The notes: a model not told the origin generated them from the letters alone. A DNA stretch of 64,000 bases from Veillonella rogosae JCM 15642 (GCF_002959775.1 NZ_PPCX01000010.1:372001-436000); one strand, 5' to 3'. Positions 9,107 to 17,670 are shown, counted from the first letter of the stretch. Made by a program: numbers and translations.

Positions 9107-9392
9107 AAGATTTCCTCCTCAGCATATATAACGATTATGTACCTATTTGGATTACTATTATTACTAATCCTTGTAATTTTAGTAGTAATACATCAACGGA
9201 TAAATAAGCCTAACTACTATTTAACTAGTATCTTTCCGAATTGTGATCTAGTCTAACAATTATCTATTCATATCTTTAGTATACTTATGTAAATTATGAT
9301 TTTCAAGGCGCTATTAAAAGTAAATCTAGACAGCTGTCCATCGCAGTAAGCACCTCAAAAAGTAAATCTAGATATGACGCTAAGCTCCTAAA
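9107..9392. other. Intergenic region with a short degenerate direct repeat
   Basis: Contains the ClC promoter region. At about 9315-9405 there are three degenerate copies of a word like AAAGTAAATCTAGA, spaced ~40 bp apart, the last merging into the terminator at 9393. No gene seen. Confidence 0.45.
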
Positions 9393-9441
9393 AAACAAAA
9401 CTAGACATCTCTACAGCAAAAGAGATATCTAGTCTTGTTTA
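9393..9441 (-). terminator. Intrinsic terminator of the iron-alcohol dehydrogenase gene
   Basis: Hairpin ACAAAACTAGACATCTCT paired with AGAGATATCTAGTCTTGT, with T-rich flanks, ~70 bp after the stop of the minus-strand gene. Confidence 0.75.
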
Positions 9442-9510
9442 GCAAGTGTTTATAGATGTTGTCTTTACATAATCGGAGGCATACGAGCGGTGTAGAATCT
9501 AATTTGGTTG

Positions 9511-10662
9511 TTAGTATATAGATTCATAGATGCCAATGATTTCTTCTAAGGATACATCACGTGGGTTACCAGGTGTACATGCATCGTTGAAAGCAGATTC
9601 AGCGAGGAATGGAATATCTTCCCGTTTTACGCCTGCTTCGCTAAGAGATTTAGGAATACCTACGTCATCAGCTAATTTTTGAATTACGTCAATAGCTGCT
9701 TGACGATAGGCTGCTTCATCCATAGCGTCTACATTAGGAACGCCCATAACGCGAGCGATTTCACGATATTTTTCGCCTGTTGCAGGAGCATTGAATTTCA
9801 ATACGGCTGTTAAAAGCATAGCACAAGCCTTGCCATGAGGGATATCGTACACAGCACTCAATGGATGCGCCATGGAGTGAACGATGCCGAGGCCAACGTT
9901 AGAGAAGCCCATGCCCGCAATGTATTGACCTAAGGACATAGCTTCGCGGCCTGCATAATCACCAGCCACAGCACTGCGCAAGGAACGACCGATGATTTCA
10001 ATAGCTTTCAAATGAAGCATATCAGTAAGTTCCCACGCACCTTTTGTGATATACCCTTCTACAGCATGTACGAGAGCATCCATGCCTGTTGCCGCACAAA
10101 GGCCTGTCGGCATAGACGCGGACATATCAGGATCTACGATAGCTACGATTGGGATGTCATGAGGGTCAACGCAAACGAATTTGCGGTTCTTTTCAACGTC
10201 TGTAATAACGTAGTTGATGGTAACCTCTGCAGCCGTACCAGATGTAGTTGTAACAGCGATGATTGGCAAGCAAGGGTTCTTAGTAGGCGCTAAACCTTCA
10301 AGGCTGCGCACATCGGCGAACTCAGGATTCGTAATAATAGTAGCAATCGCCTTACTTGTATCGATTGGGCTACCGCCACCAACAGCAACGATAACATCGG
10401 CGCCAGCTGCTTTACAAGCATCAACGCCAGCCGTTACGTTTTCGATCGTAGGATTTGGTTTAATGCCGTCATAGATTTCATAATCGATGCCTGCCGCATC
10501 AAGTAAATCTGTTACCTTAGTAGCCACTTTAAATTCAAATAAATCTGGTGTAGATGTAACGAGGGCTTTTTTGAAATGACGATTCTTAATTTCGTTCACA
10601 ATCTCCTGAATCGCCCCTTGTCCAAAATAGGACGTACCATTCAACATAATTCTGCGAGCCAT
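9511..10662 (-). CDS. Iron-containing alcohol dehydrogenase (group III)
   Basis: A 383-residue protein, the usual length of the Fe-ADH family. The nucleotide-binding signature G-G-G-S-P-I-D-T-S-K-A lies at ~95-105. Metal ligands are visible in D-A-L-V-H-A-V-E-G-Y (Asp ~194, His ~198), H-S-M-A-H-P (His ~263) and H-G-K-A-C-A-M (His ~277). These enzymes reduce aldehydes or oxidise alcohols with NAD(P); the substrate cannot be told from sequence. The ATG at 10662 has CAGGAG upstream and gives the family length; a TTG six codons earlier is less likely. Monocistronic, with terminators on both sides. Confidence 0.93.
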   Translation of the reverse strand: MARRIMLNGTSYFGQGAIQEIVNEIKNRHFKKALVTSTPDLFEFKVATKVTDLLDAAGIDYEIYDGIKPNPTIENVTAGVDACKAAGADVIVAVGGGSPIDTSKAIATIITNPEFADVRSLEGLAPTKNPCLPIIAVTTTSGTAAEVTINYVITDVEKNRKFVCVDPHDIPIVAIVDPDMSASMPTGLCAATGMDALVHAVEGYITKGAWELTDMLHLKAIEIIGRSLRSAVAGDYAGREAMSLGQYIAGMGFSNVGLGIVHSMAHPLSAVYDIPHGKACAMLLTAVLKFNAPATGEKYREIARVMGVPNVDAMDEAAYRQAAIDVIQKLADDVGIPKSLSEAGVKREDIPFLAESAFNDACTPGNPRDVSLEEIIGIYESIY

Positions 10663-10700
10663 ATACTTCACTCCTGACAAAACAAACTATACAATAAAAA

Positions 10701-10748
10701 ATAAACCGACAGAGAATCACTTTACTTATTAATTCTCTATCGGTTTAT
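10701..10748 (-). terminator. Intrinsic terminator after the first NagZ-like gene
   Basis: Hairpin ATAAACCGACAGAGAAT / ATTCTCTATCGGTTTAT, 75 bp after the stop at 10824. Confidence 0.85.
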
Positions 10749-10823
10749 TAAAATCCTTGATAGCTCGTTATGTATACACTATATATTTTTATACAGAATG
10801 TAGAGTATAAATGTATCTCTGAC

Positions 10824-11972
10824 TTACATACCTCTGCTCATTTTCATAAGCAAGATTCGTTTCACAGATTCATCGAGTCTCTCTTTAGAGATACGCCCGT
10901 CTTTCACGGCTTTCATAAGGCCATTGTAAGCCTCTTGCATGTGTTCGTATTCATGGCATACGAGCAAGATATCGCTGCCAGCGAGGATGGATTGCACCGC
11001 CATATCACCGAAGGTATAATGTTTCGCGAGGGCACCCATGTCCATATCGTCCGTTACGACCACGCCGTTATAGCCCATATCCTTGCGCAACCAGTCCGTA
11101 ATAATGGCCTTAGACAAGCTAGATGGATGGTCTGGATCGATTTGTGGGTACATTGCGTGAGACACCATGATTGTATATGTATTCGGTTTGGACTGCTTAA
11201 TGAGGTCTACGAACACCTTTGTGTCCTCTGAAAGCAGCGTTTCTTTAGATACAGGAACGATACTTGTGTCTGCGTGCAAGTCTACGTCAGTCTTACCGAT
11301 GCCTGGGAAGTGTTTATAGGAATACCACAGGCCCGCTTCGTCGTAAGATTTACCAACAGCGCTAGCATAGCGAACCACTTCATCAGGGTTCGTACTATAG
11401 GAGCGGCCATAGGTTAATCCTAAGTCGGCTACAGGAGCAAAATTAATGTTAAAACCTAAGTCTTTTAACTCAGTTCCTACCTCTTTCGCCAAGGCTGCAG
11501 CTTGCTCTACAGGCTCCTTACCTACCTCTTCCGCAGGAGGAACCTTGATGAGCTTATCGTCCATGCGCGCTACAGCACCACCCTCTTGGTCGATACCGAG
11601 GAACAATGGCGTTAAGCCCGCGCTTTTACCGGCCTTGTTAATATCTGCAATGAGCGTCTTAACTTGATCCTTGGATTCCATGTTACGGTCAAACAAGATA
11701 ATGCCGCCCACACGATACTCATTAAGCATGAATTTAGCATCATCGTTCAAGGACTTGCCGTGAATACCAATCATCATCAATTGACCAACCTTGTCCGCAT
11801 CGGACATATTAGCCACTAATTTATCTACCTTTTGCTCTGGTGAAAGCTCGCTCTGTGCTACGGATTCATAGGTCACAGGCTCAGCCTTTGAAGTAAATGG
11901 ATTATGTAAACCGCAACCCGTGGTGATCGCTAAGGCGCCAATCATCGTAGCTGCTACAAAACGTCGAAACAT
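10824..11972 (-). CDS. nagZ: Glycoside hydrolase family 3 lipoprotein, NagZ-like beta-N-acetylglucosaminidase
   Basis: A 382-residue protein with a lipoprotein signal peptide (lipobox T-T-G-C, Cys ~20). The GH3 N-terminal domain fills the rest: V-G-Q-L-M-M-I-G, F-L-G-I-D-Q-E-G-G-A-V-A-R (substrate site), Y-K-H-F-P-G-I-G with the following D-L-H, and the nucleophile segment V-V-T-D-D-M-D-M-G-A. NagZ releases GlcNAc from peptidoglycan fragments. The usual K-H-F-P-G-H-G reads K-H-F-P-G-I-G here, but the other active-site residues are kept, so activity is plausible. The ATG at 11972 has GGAGG 5 nt upstream. Being a lipoprotein it would act in the envelope, not the cytosol. A diverged paralog lies at 48786-49934. 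Confidence 0.88.
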   Translation of the reverse strand: MFRRFVAATMIGALAITTGCGLHNPFTSKAEPVTYESVAQSELSPEQKVDKLVANMSDADKVGQLMMIGIHGKSLNDDAKFMLNEYRVGGIILFDRNMESKDQVKTLIADINKAGKSAGLTPLFLGIDQEGGAVARMDDKLIKVPPAEEVGKEPVEQAAALAKEVGTELKDLGFNINFAPVADLGLTYGRSYSTNPDEVVRYASAVGKSYDEAGLWYSYKHFPGIGKTDVDLHADTSIVPVSKETLLSEDTKVFVDLIKQSKPNTYTIMVSHAMYPQIDPDHPSSLSKAIITDWLRKDMGYNGVVVTDDMDMGALAKHYTFGDMAVQSILAGSDILLVCHEYEHMQEAYNGLMKAVKDGRISKERLDESVKRILLMKMSRGM

Positions 11973-12144
11973 ATATACCTCCAAAATCTCTAAAAAGTAT
12001 TATGTATAGTATATCAAATAATCAGCCCCAACAAACTAAGATATTTAGTTTCCCCATAATACTAAATACTATGAATAGTACGATATGCTATCACATCCAT
12101 CAACACAAATTCTAGTTAATACTGCAAAATAATAGGTTATAACG

Positions 12145-12206
12145 AAAAAAGACTATTACCCAAAACCTACGTATACCGTATTGGTTCGAAGTAATAGTCT
12201 TTATAT
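12145..12206 (-). terminator. Intrinsic terminator of the BFD-like ferredoxin gene
   Basis: Hairpin AAAGACTATTAC / GTAATAGTCTTT with a ~30-nt loop; minus-strand transcription runs into a U-run. Next to it (12207-12262) is a short run of GTTAA/GTTAAC-type repeats. Confidence 0.7.
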
Positions 12207-12259
12207 GAGTTAATGTTTAAGTTAACGTTTGAGTTAACTGTTTCAGTTAAATAGTTAAC

Positions 12260-12493
12260 TTAAATTTTGCCTTGCTCTTTCATTTCAGCTAAGAGCTTTA
12301 CGATGCGAGGGCCACAGCCTTTACCACCGCAAGCGCCCGTGCCAGCACGAGTTGCTTCTTTTACCTCTGGAAATGTATGAGCCCCATCTAAAATGGCTTC
12401 TTTAATCGTTTTGCGCGTAATGCTACGGCACGTACACACCTTTGTAAGCTTGTCCAGAATTGCCTCTGGCACTTGATTATCTTCAAAATTCAT
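12260..12493 (-). CDS. BFD-like [2Fe-2S]-binding protein
   Basis: A 77-residue protein that is a single bacterioferritin-associated-ferredoxin-like domain. The four ligands are seen in V-C-T-C-R (Cys ~20, ~22) and G-A-C-G-G-K-G-C-G-P (Cys ~54, ~59), with the helix-turn frame typical of the BFD domain also present in nitrite reductases and NADH-dependent oxidoreductases. As a stand-alone protein it is probably an electron carrier or iron-release partner. No bacterioferritin gene adjoins it. Monocistronic. Confidence 0.85.
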   Translation of the reverse strand: MNFEDNQVPEAILDKLTKVCTCRSITRKTIKEAILDGAHTFPEVKEATRAGTGACGGKGCGPRIVKLLAEMKEQGKI

Positions 12494-12733
12494 ATGTAAT
12501 TCCTCATCTATTCACTTGAATATCTATATACTATATCGATTTAATATATCGAAAATTTACGATTTCTGTACTTAGTATATCATATTTTACGAATTATATC
12601 GATACTTTTTAATATAGTGAAGAATCTAACATAAAATTTAAAAGATAGCACTTGCCATAAAACGTTTATTATATGGTAAAAGCTATATAGTGTTACCATG
12701 TAGCTTTTACCATATTAGCCTTACGCTAAATCC

Positions 12734-13366
12734 CTATAAAATAATGCTCACAATGCGTTCAAAGAATTGCAAAATAGTTTGTTGTAATGGAATGAAGATC
12801 TTACTCGCAATTGGTGTATTAAGCACTAAGATAAGTACAATCAAGCTGACAAAGCTTAACCGTTCCAATGTAAATTGCAAGTCCCTAGGCAACAAGCTTG
12901 TAATAATGCGACTACCATCAAGTGGTGGTATGGGCATCATGTTGAGAATGGCAAAGTTAATATTATATACAACAATCAGTGTCAGTACTAACTCTAATGA
13001 GTCATTTGTCAACAAGCCGTAGCTTCCAAGAAAACGTAGTGCTAAGTAGCCTAAAAAGGCCATCAACACATTAGACGCCGGTCCCGCAATAGATACTAAG
13101 GTATAGTCTGTGCGAGGATCGCGGAAGTTAGACGTATCAACCATTACAGGCTTAGCCCATCCAAACCCACCGATAAGGAAGGCTATAGAGCCGATTAAAT
13201 CAAGGTGTGCCACGGGATTCAAGGTCAAGCGGCCCATGGAGCGCGGCGTAGAGTCGCCGAGCATATCTGCTACCTTGGCATGAGCAAATTCATGCCCTGC
13301 AGCTGCAATGATAAGCGCTGGAATAGACGCTAAAATCATCGTTAAACTAATACCAGAAAATAACAT
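12734..13366 (-). CDS. Site-2 protease family (M50) membrane zinc metalloprotease
   Basis: A 210-residue membrane protein of the short FtsH-less S2P subgroup. The zinc motif H-E-F-A-H is at ~25-29 in the first helix, and the third ligand is in M-P-I-P-P-L-D-G-S (Asp ~148) near the fourth helix. S2P enzymes cut transmembrane substrates in the bilayer; the target of this subgroup is generally unknown. AAAGGAG precedes the ATG. It follows the CMD-family gene by 9 bp, so the two are probably cotranscribed. Confidence 0.9.
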   Translation of the reverse strand: MLFSGISLTMILASIPALIIAAAGHEFAHAKVADMLGDSTPRSMGRLTLNPVAHLDLIGSIAFLIGGFGWAKPVMVDTSNFRDPRTDYTLVSIAGPASNVLMAFLGYLALRFLGSYGLLTNDSLELVLTLIVVYNINFAILNMMPIPPLDGSRIITSLLPRDLQFTLERLSFVSLIVLILVLNTPIASKIFIPLQQTILQFFERIVSIIL

Positions 13367-13375
13367 AAAACTCCT

Positions 13376-14146
13376 TTATTGTTTGGCTTCCCATGCGGTG
13401 TAGCCGTCTTGAATGCAACGAAGGGCATTCAAGGTACGCGGATATCCGATGTACGGTACGCATTGGGATGCGATATTAATCAAATATTGTTTGCTGTTCC
13501 CTACGTTCAAGTTGCCTTCTACGTGAGCCTTCAGCTGAGGTTCACAGCCACCTTGAGCGGCCAAGAAGCAGAAGGTAATCATTTCGCGATGAGCTACGCT
13601 AAGGCCTTTGCGAGTATAATAATCACCAAACATATTGGCCAGCCACTTCTTGATGTGACGTGTATCCTCAGGACCTTCTTGATAGGAATTACGCACAGCT
13701 TCACCAAAGATTTCCACTTGTTTTTCCACGCCTTTTTCAAGACGAGACTCACCAGTGATCGTGCTTCGAGATGGATCAGTAATGGTTTCTCCACGATAGT
13801 CAAAAATCTTGTTCGTCACCTTAAAGAATGGGCGCACACGACCAATACCAAGATATGGTACCGCCTGATAAATGAGCTCCACCACTTCGTCAGGAATCAA
13901 CCCAAAGTTGAGCGCTGCTGGTAGCATCAATGCGTATTCATCAACAGCAAAGGCACCAACTAAGGTAGCAAGAATAGCCAAGAAGCGATCCTTTGCAGGC
14001 ACATTGCGGCCTTCTTCAGTGATGACTTCATCGAATGCAAAATTATCAAACAAAACTTCAAACTCAGGATCAATATAACCTGCTGGGGCTGCAATATCAG
14101 GGAACATGCGCTCCGTATAGGCTTGAGCAAATTCAGATTTAGACAT
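13376..14146 (-). CDS. Carboxymuconolactone decarboxylase (CMD) family protein, double domain
   Basis: A 256-residue protein with two CMD/AhpD-like helical domains (about 30-110 and 150-240). The first keeps the pattern K-D-R-F-L-A-I-L-A-T-L-V-G; the second has H-R-E-M-I-T-F-C-F-L-A-A-Q-G-G-C-E. Only one Cys (in F-C-F-L-A and G-G-C-E) falls where AhpD proteins place a C-x-x-C, so no classical peroxidase motif is seen. Function is likely decarboxylase or redox related and cannot be fixed from sequence. SD GGAGG precedes the ATG. It heads the operon with the M50 protease. Confidence 0.8.
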   Translation of the reverse strand: MSKSEFAQAYTERMFPDIAAPAGYIDPEFEVLFDNFAFDEVITEEGRNVPAKDRFLAILATLVGAFAVDEYALMLPAALNFGLIPDEVVELIYQAVPYLGIGRVRPFFKVTNKIFDYRGETITDPSRSTITGESRLEKGVEKQVEIFGEAVRNSYQEGPEDTRHIKKWLANMFGDYYTRKGLSVAHREMITFCFLAAQGGCEPQLKAHVEGNLNVGNSKQYLINIASQCVPYIGYPRTLNALRCIQDGYTAWEAKQ

Positions 14147-14167
14147 AGAAAAACCTCCATAAACAAC

Positions 14168-14200
14168 ACTGGTGAAAGCCCAAAAGGAGCTTTCACCAGC
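14168..14200 (-). terminator. Terminator built from an inverted pair of the GTGAAAGC motif
   Basis: CTGGTGAAAGC (14170-14179) pairs with GCTTTCACCAG (14189-14199) around a short loop, between the stop of the small secreted protein gene (14237) and the CMD gene start. The stem is exactly the repeated octamer plus 3 bp, the arrangement known for uptake sequences in Neisseria and Pasteurellaceae. Confidence 0.75.
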
Positions 14201-14236
14201 AATAGTTATGTAATTATTACGGCAAGCGCCACTAAA

Positions 14237-14635
14237 TTATAACGCTGGGAAAGAGAAGTCAGTGCCGTATACTTCTTTCCAAGCAGCCATGAACATATTG
14301 AATTCGTTGCTACCAGGTTGGAGTTGATATACTTGACCATCTGGGGAGAAACGATATACAGTATGCAAGCTTGGGTGTACAAGATATTTGAACAATGTAG
14401 CTTCACCGTATTGGTTATTATGCATGTTAATTACATTAATACCAAATACATAGTTGCGGCTGCTGTCGATACCTTTGAACTCAGATGCTTTATCGAAGAA
14501 ATACGTTTCTGTACCATTTGCACTGTTTGGAACCTCTGGGTAGTTAGCTAAACCATTCCAGTTTGCTGCGTTTGCAACGCCACCCACTAATAATGTACCT
14601 GCTAATACAAATGCACCTAATAAATTTTTATTCAT
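14237..14635 (-). CDS. Small secreted protein of unknown function
   Basis: A 132-residue protein with a clear Sec signal peptide (M-N-K-N-L-L then a hydrophobic run; cleavage after V-A-N-A). The mature part (N-W-N-G-L-A-N-Y-P-E-V...) has aromatic-rich beta-type sequence, no cysteines and no family recognised. The start at 14635 has AAGGAGC 6 nt upstream; the frame runs on to 14668 without a better site. Monocistronic with the inverted-octamer terminator downstream. Periplasmic or surface location is inferred. Confidence 0.75.
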   Translation of the reverse strand: MNKNLLGAFVLAGTLLVGGVANAANWNGLANYPEVPNSANGTETYFFDKASEFKGIDSSRNYVFGINVINMHNNQYGEATLFKYLVHPSLHTVYRFSPDGQVYQLQPGSNEFNMFMAAWKEVYGTDFSFPAL

Positions 14636-14788
14636 AATGCGCTCCTTTATGCCACGAAGGCCACTCACAATTAGGTCATACTCTCACATGACCTCTGTAC
14701 AATACGCTATATGTATAGTATATCACATATTTAATAAAATATAGGATATCTTCGGTTACAGAATGAATGCATATGAGGTTCTATAAAA

Positions 14789-15307
14789 TTAGCCTTTAAA
14801 AGTTTGTGCCGTTTTATTATTGGCGTTATCGATTGCTTGTAATAATTTATTAAGCAACTGACGCAGTTGACGCGTTTCTTCTACGTCGAAAATTGGACCT
14901 GCAGCTTCAGACAAGCGGCGCGGTATATGAACAGCTTCGTCACGTAATGCTTTACCAGTATCAGTAAGGGTTACCATAACTACTCGTTCATCTTGACGAC
15001 TACGTTTACGCTTCAAGAATGCTTTTGCTTCTAATTTCTTTAAAAGCGGTGTTAACGTACCAGAATCAAGGCGCAATACTTGACCTAATTCTTTAACGGA
15101 TAAGTCACCATATTCCCACAATGCCATCATTACGATGTATTGAGTATATGTCAAATTCAAAGGATCTAAGTGACTACGATATGCATTAACAATCTCCTTC
15201 GCCACTACATAAAGTGGGAAGCTCAACTGGTTTTCTAATCTTAAATATTCAGAATCTGGAACATCTTCTTTATGTTTATATCCTTCGAGTACGCCGATCT
15301 CTGCCAT
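14789..15307 (-). CDS. MarR-family regulator, OhrR-like
   Basis: A 172-residue winged-helix protein. The core (L-N-L-T-Y-T-Q-Y-I-V-M-M-A-L-W-E, L-R-L-D-S-G-T-L-T-P-L-L-K-K-L-E, D-E-R-V-V-M-V-T-L-T-D-T-G-K) matches the OhrR/DUF24-distinct MarR group that senses organic peroxides through an N-terminal Cys. That cysteine seems absent: no Cys is seen in the N-terminal 60 residues, so redox sensing is uncertain. An OhrR-like palindrome lies just upstream, implying autoregulation. No ohr gene adjoins it. The nitroreductase at 15821 is transcribed away 500 bp off and could be a target. Confidence 0.85.
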   Translation of the reverse strand: MAEIGVLEGYKHKEDVPDSEYLRLENQLSFPLYVVAKEIVNAYRSHLDPLNLTYTQYIVMMALWEYGDLSVKELGQVLRLDSGTLTPLLKKLEAKAFLKRKRSRQDERVVMVTLTDTGKALRDEAVHIPRRLSEAAGPIFDVEETRQLRQLLNKLLQAIDNANNKTAQTFKG

Positions 15308-15321
15308 ATTCTACCTCCACA

Positions 15322-15360
15322 TGCACACAATTATCTACCTAATTAATTGTACACAATTTT
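15322..15360. promoter_or_regulatory. Probable MarR/OhrR operator and promoter
   Basis: Contains CCTAATTAATTGTAC, close to the OhrR consensus TACAATTAATTGTA, flanked by two copies of ACACAATT. It sits ~20-50 bp upstream of the regulator start. Assignment is by pattern only. Confidence 0.5.
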
Positions 15361-15362
15361 AC

Positions 15363-15820
15363 AGTAAGCAGTCAACGATAAACCCCTACTTGGTTCAGAT
15401 ATTTTTAAATTTGTCAATTAATTAATATTTTTTTTCTTATTCGTTAATAATTGCCAATTTCTATAGAATTCATGCCCAAAAATCTTACCATAAAACTGTG
15501 AACCTAGTTATAATTTTTTTTGATATTAGACTTCTATGTTACACGCTTTCATCGCTTCTTCAAGTCGCTTTGCATGGTCTAATTCTATAATAAGCTATAT
15601 AGATTTAAAACTTTAAGTAACTACTCACGTATGAGTACTCAACAAAATCAAAAGTTACAAATATAATTTTATACAATTATTATTGTAAACCCTATATCTA
15701 TTTTTGTCAATATGCTTGTTTTAATTAGATAGTTAGTAAAATGTAGCCTCTTCTAGGTTCGTCCTTGTAGTATAATAAAAGAAACTCTATATCAAATCTC
15801 ATTTGTCATAGGAGGCCCTC
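15363..15820. other. AT-rich intergenic region with a gene remnant
   Basis: About 460 bp with long A/T runs. It should hold the promoter for the nitroreductase gene. Apart from the reading-frame remnant at 15526-15590, no gene is seen. Confidence 0.5.
15526..15590 (-). pseudogene. Short C-terminal coding remnant
   Basis: On the minus strand a stretch reads L-I-I-E-L-D-H-A-K-R-L-E-E-A-M-K-A-C-N-I-E-V-stop, protein-like and amphipathic, but preceded by a stop and with no start or SD. It could be the tail of a lost gene. No family can be named with confidence. Confidence 0.3.
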
Positions 15821-16411
15821 ATGAATACCTTAGAATGTATCAAAACTCGTCATAGTACGCGTAAGTTTAAAGCTGATCAATTATCTCGAGAGCTCATTGA
15901 TCAAGTGCTCGACGCTGGTCGCCGTGCTCCGTCTGGTGGCAATACACAATTAACACATTTCATGGTTATCACGAACCAAGATGTGCTAAGCGAACTAGTA
16001 ACACTCGTTCAGGAAGAATACGGCAAAATGCCGATTACAGAAAACACATTGCCATATATGGTGAATATCATTAAAATGTCCGCTGAAGGCAAGTTTGTAT
16101 TTAACTATGGAGCGCCTGTACTCATCGTATTGGCTAGCAAACCAAGTTATGCCAACAACTTTGCTGACGTGTCATGTGCAATGCAAAACATGATGCTCGC
16201 TTGCAACGAACTAGAACTTGGCAGCTGCTGGGTTAACCAAATCCGCCATCTTCAAGATAACGAACGCATTCAAGCTAAAATGCGTGAACTAGGCCTTGGA
16301 GAAGACGAAAAAGTCTACGCTAGCCTAGCAATCGGCTATCCAAATTTGCCAAACGGCCTGAACCGCCGCGAAATTGAGCCAAAAGGCTACAAAGTGACAT
16401 ATGTAGATTAA
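15821..16411 (+). CDS. Nitroreductase-family flavoprotein
   Basis: A 196-residue FMN-dependent nitroreductase-fold protein. The N-terminal R-H-S-T-R-K-F (residues ~10-16) and R-R-A-P-S-G-G-N-T-Q (~33-42) are the FMN-phosphate contacts; the late G-S-C-W-V-N-Q-I-R and A-S-L-A-I-G-Y-P segments are also typical. The family reduces quinones, flavins or nitro compounds with NAD(P)H; the true substrate is unknown. AGGAGG is 6 nt before the ATG, and a terminator follows at 16460. Monocistronic. Confidence 0.9.
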   Translation: MNTLECIKTRHSTRKFKADQLSRELIDQVLDAGRRAPSGGNTQLTHFMVITNQDVLSELVTLVQEEYGKMPITENTLPYMVNIIKMSAEGKFVFNYGAPVLIVLASKPSYANNFADVSCAMQNMMLACNELELGSCWVNQIRHLQDNERIQAKMRELGLGEDEKVYASLAIGYPNLPNGLNRREIEPKGYKVTYVD

Positions 16412-16459
16412 CGATATTGTTTACCTACAACTATGCCTATAAGATAATTAATGAATACA

Positions 16460-16493
16460 AAAATCCCCTAGTAAACTAATTACTAGGGGACTT
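16460..16493 (+). terminator. Intrinsic terminator of the nitroreductase gene
   Basis: Hairpin TCCCCTAGTAA / TTACTAGGGGA followed by CTTT, 50 bp after the stop. Confidence 0.85.
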
Positions 16494-16573
16494 TAATTTA
16501 GGTAATATACTTCAATTTATGTGACTTACTGTAATTTACGCGACTCACGTTAATGTATATGAGTCATTGTAAT

Positions 16574-17347
16574 TTACGCAACGCACAAAGAGCCGTCTAA
16601 TACTTTCAGATTATACACGAGACCAAGTCGCACCAAACCATGTAAGGCAACCGCCGTTACAGGATTAATGGAACCGAACACACCAGCACCGATGATGCCT
16701 ATGTGGAATAGAACGGACACGATGAGCAGGCCCAAATGACACTGTTTTGCCTCTTTTGAAAGCTCTGCCGTCGGAGAATTATTATCCACAAGGGAGCCCA
16801 TCATGAGCGCCACGAGAATGAGCTCCAAAGAGCATGGGCAAAGCACTAATAACAAGGTCGCCGTATGCATGAGATCACCAGTTAATGCAAAGGATCCCAT
16901 GGATAGCAACATAACGGCCACGACGATAACCGATGAATAGTTATTGATACCTTGACGCAATGCTACAAGCTGTGTTGGCATAGTCGGTAACATATCAACA
17001 TCCAAGGTGTAATGCGTCTCACCTGTAATGAGCTGCTCCAAGAAGAAGCCAGCGTGCACCATGATACCCACATAAGCCGCTGTATGATAATCACCAACGG
17101 CGATGAGCGCTACCATAGCTACAACAATAAGAAAATTAGCGTGAATCTCTAAATTATCCCAAATGCTCTGCACACTATTAATCAGCAATGGCAACCCACA
17201 AACGATAACAGTGACCCAAGCCAAATCAATGACTGGATACAAAGGCTCTGTGATTAAATCTAATAGTATAAACAAAATACCTAGCGCCAAAATGCTACCT
17301 TGCGTACGCAACGACACCTGCGCTACTAATGATTGTAAAAGCTTCAT
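16574..17347 (-). CDS. P1B-ATPase-like membrane protein lacking the actuator, phosphorylation and nucleotide domains
   Basis: A 257-residue membrane protein whose helices match those of heavy-metal P-type ATPases. Residues ~60-100 (E-I-H-A-N-F-L-I-V-V-A-M-V-A) resemble the pre-actuator helices. Residues ~140-180 hold the helix with L-V-L-C-P-C-S-L-E-L, the C-P-C metal-site motif of transporting ATPases. Residues ~200-255 resemble the two C-terminal helices. The actuator domain is shrunk to ~25 residues and the D-K-T-G-T phosphorylation site and ATP-binding domain are absent. No frameshift or stop explains this. It cannot be an ATPase by itself; a metal-binding or regulatory role is possible. 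A CsoR-like operator lies upstream. Confidence 0.7.
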   Translation of the reverse strand: MKLLQSLVAQVSLRTQGSILALGILFILLDLITEPLYPVIDLAWVTVIVCGLPLLINSVQSIWDNLEIHANFLIVVAMVALIAVGDYHTAAYVGIMVHAGFFLEQLITGETHYTLDVDMLPTMPTQLVALRQGINNYSSVIVVAVMLLSMGSFALTGDLMHTATLLLVLCPCSLELILVALMMGSLVDNNSPTAELSKEAKQCHLGLLIVSVLFHIGIIGAGVFGSINPVTAVALHGLVRLGLVYNLKVLDGSLCVA

Positions 17348-17411
17348 AAATACCTCTCTAGGTACTAGAACCGGCCAAACTCAGTCCGGAAAGAAATACA
17401 AAAACAAAACA

Positions 17412-17427
17412 ATACCCATAGGGGTAT
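17412..17427 (-). promoter_or_regulatory. CsoR/RcnR-type metal-repressor operator
   Basis: The palindrome ATACCCATAGGGGTAT closely matches the CsoR-family operator (ATACCC-N-GGGTAT type). It lies ~65 bp upstream of the minus-strand start of the P1B-ATPase-like gene, in promoter position, implying copper- or nickel-type control. Confidence 0.7.
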
Positions 17428-17500
17428 ATCTACGGTACAAATATTATACATAAAATACGTAATAAATACAAATTAAAATTATTGATAAGTAAGAACGCTG

Positions 17501-17665
17501 TATTGAAGATTTAAATTTCTTCATTAGACGTAGAAAGAACAGGTCCCTAAAAACGACTTAGCTCGCTTTGGAGACCTTTTAATAAGTCTTAGTTGAAGAT
17601 ACTGATTTCATATAAAAAGAAAAGCCCCCATCTCTAAAAATGACTTAACACTAAGAGGTATTAGT
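17501..17665. repeat. Decayed copies of the conserved-loop hairpin element
   Basis: At 17525-17573 the 3'-side arm and loop core of the element at 17671-17780 are repeated almost exactly (arm AGAAAGAACAGGTCCCTAAA plus loop core ACGACTTAGCTCGCTTTGGA), but the other arm is missing. A more decayed loop (TGACTTAACACTAAGAGG) is at ~17641-17658. They look like tandem partial duplications. Confidence 0.7.
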
Positions 17666-17670
17666 TGATA

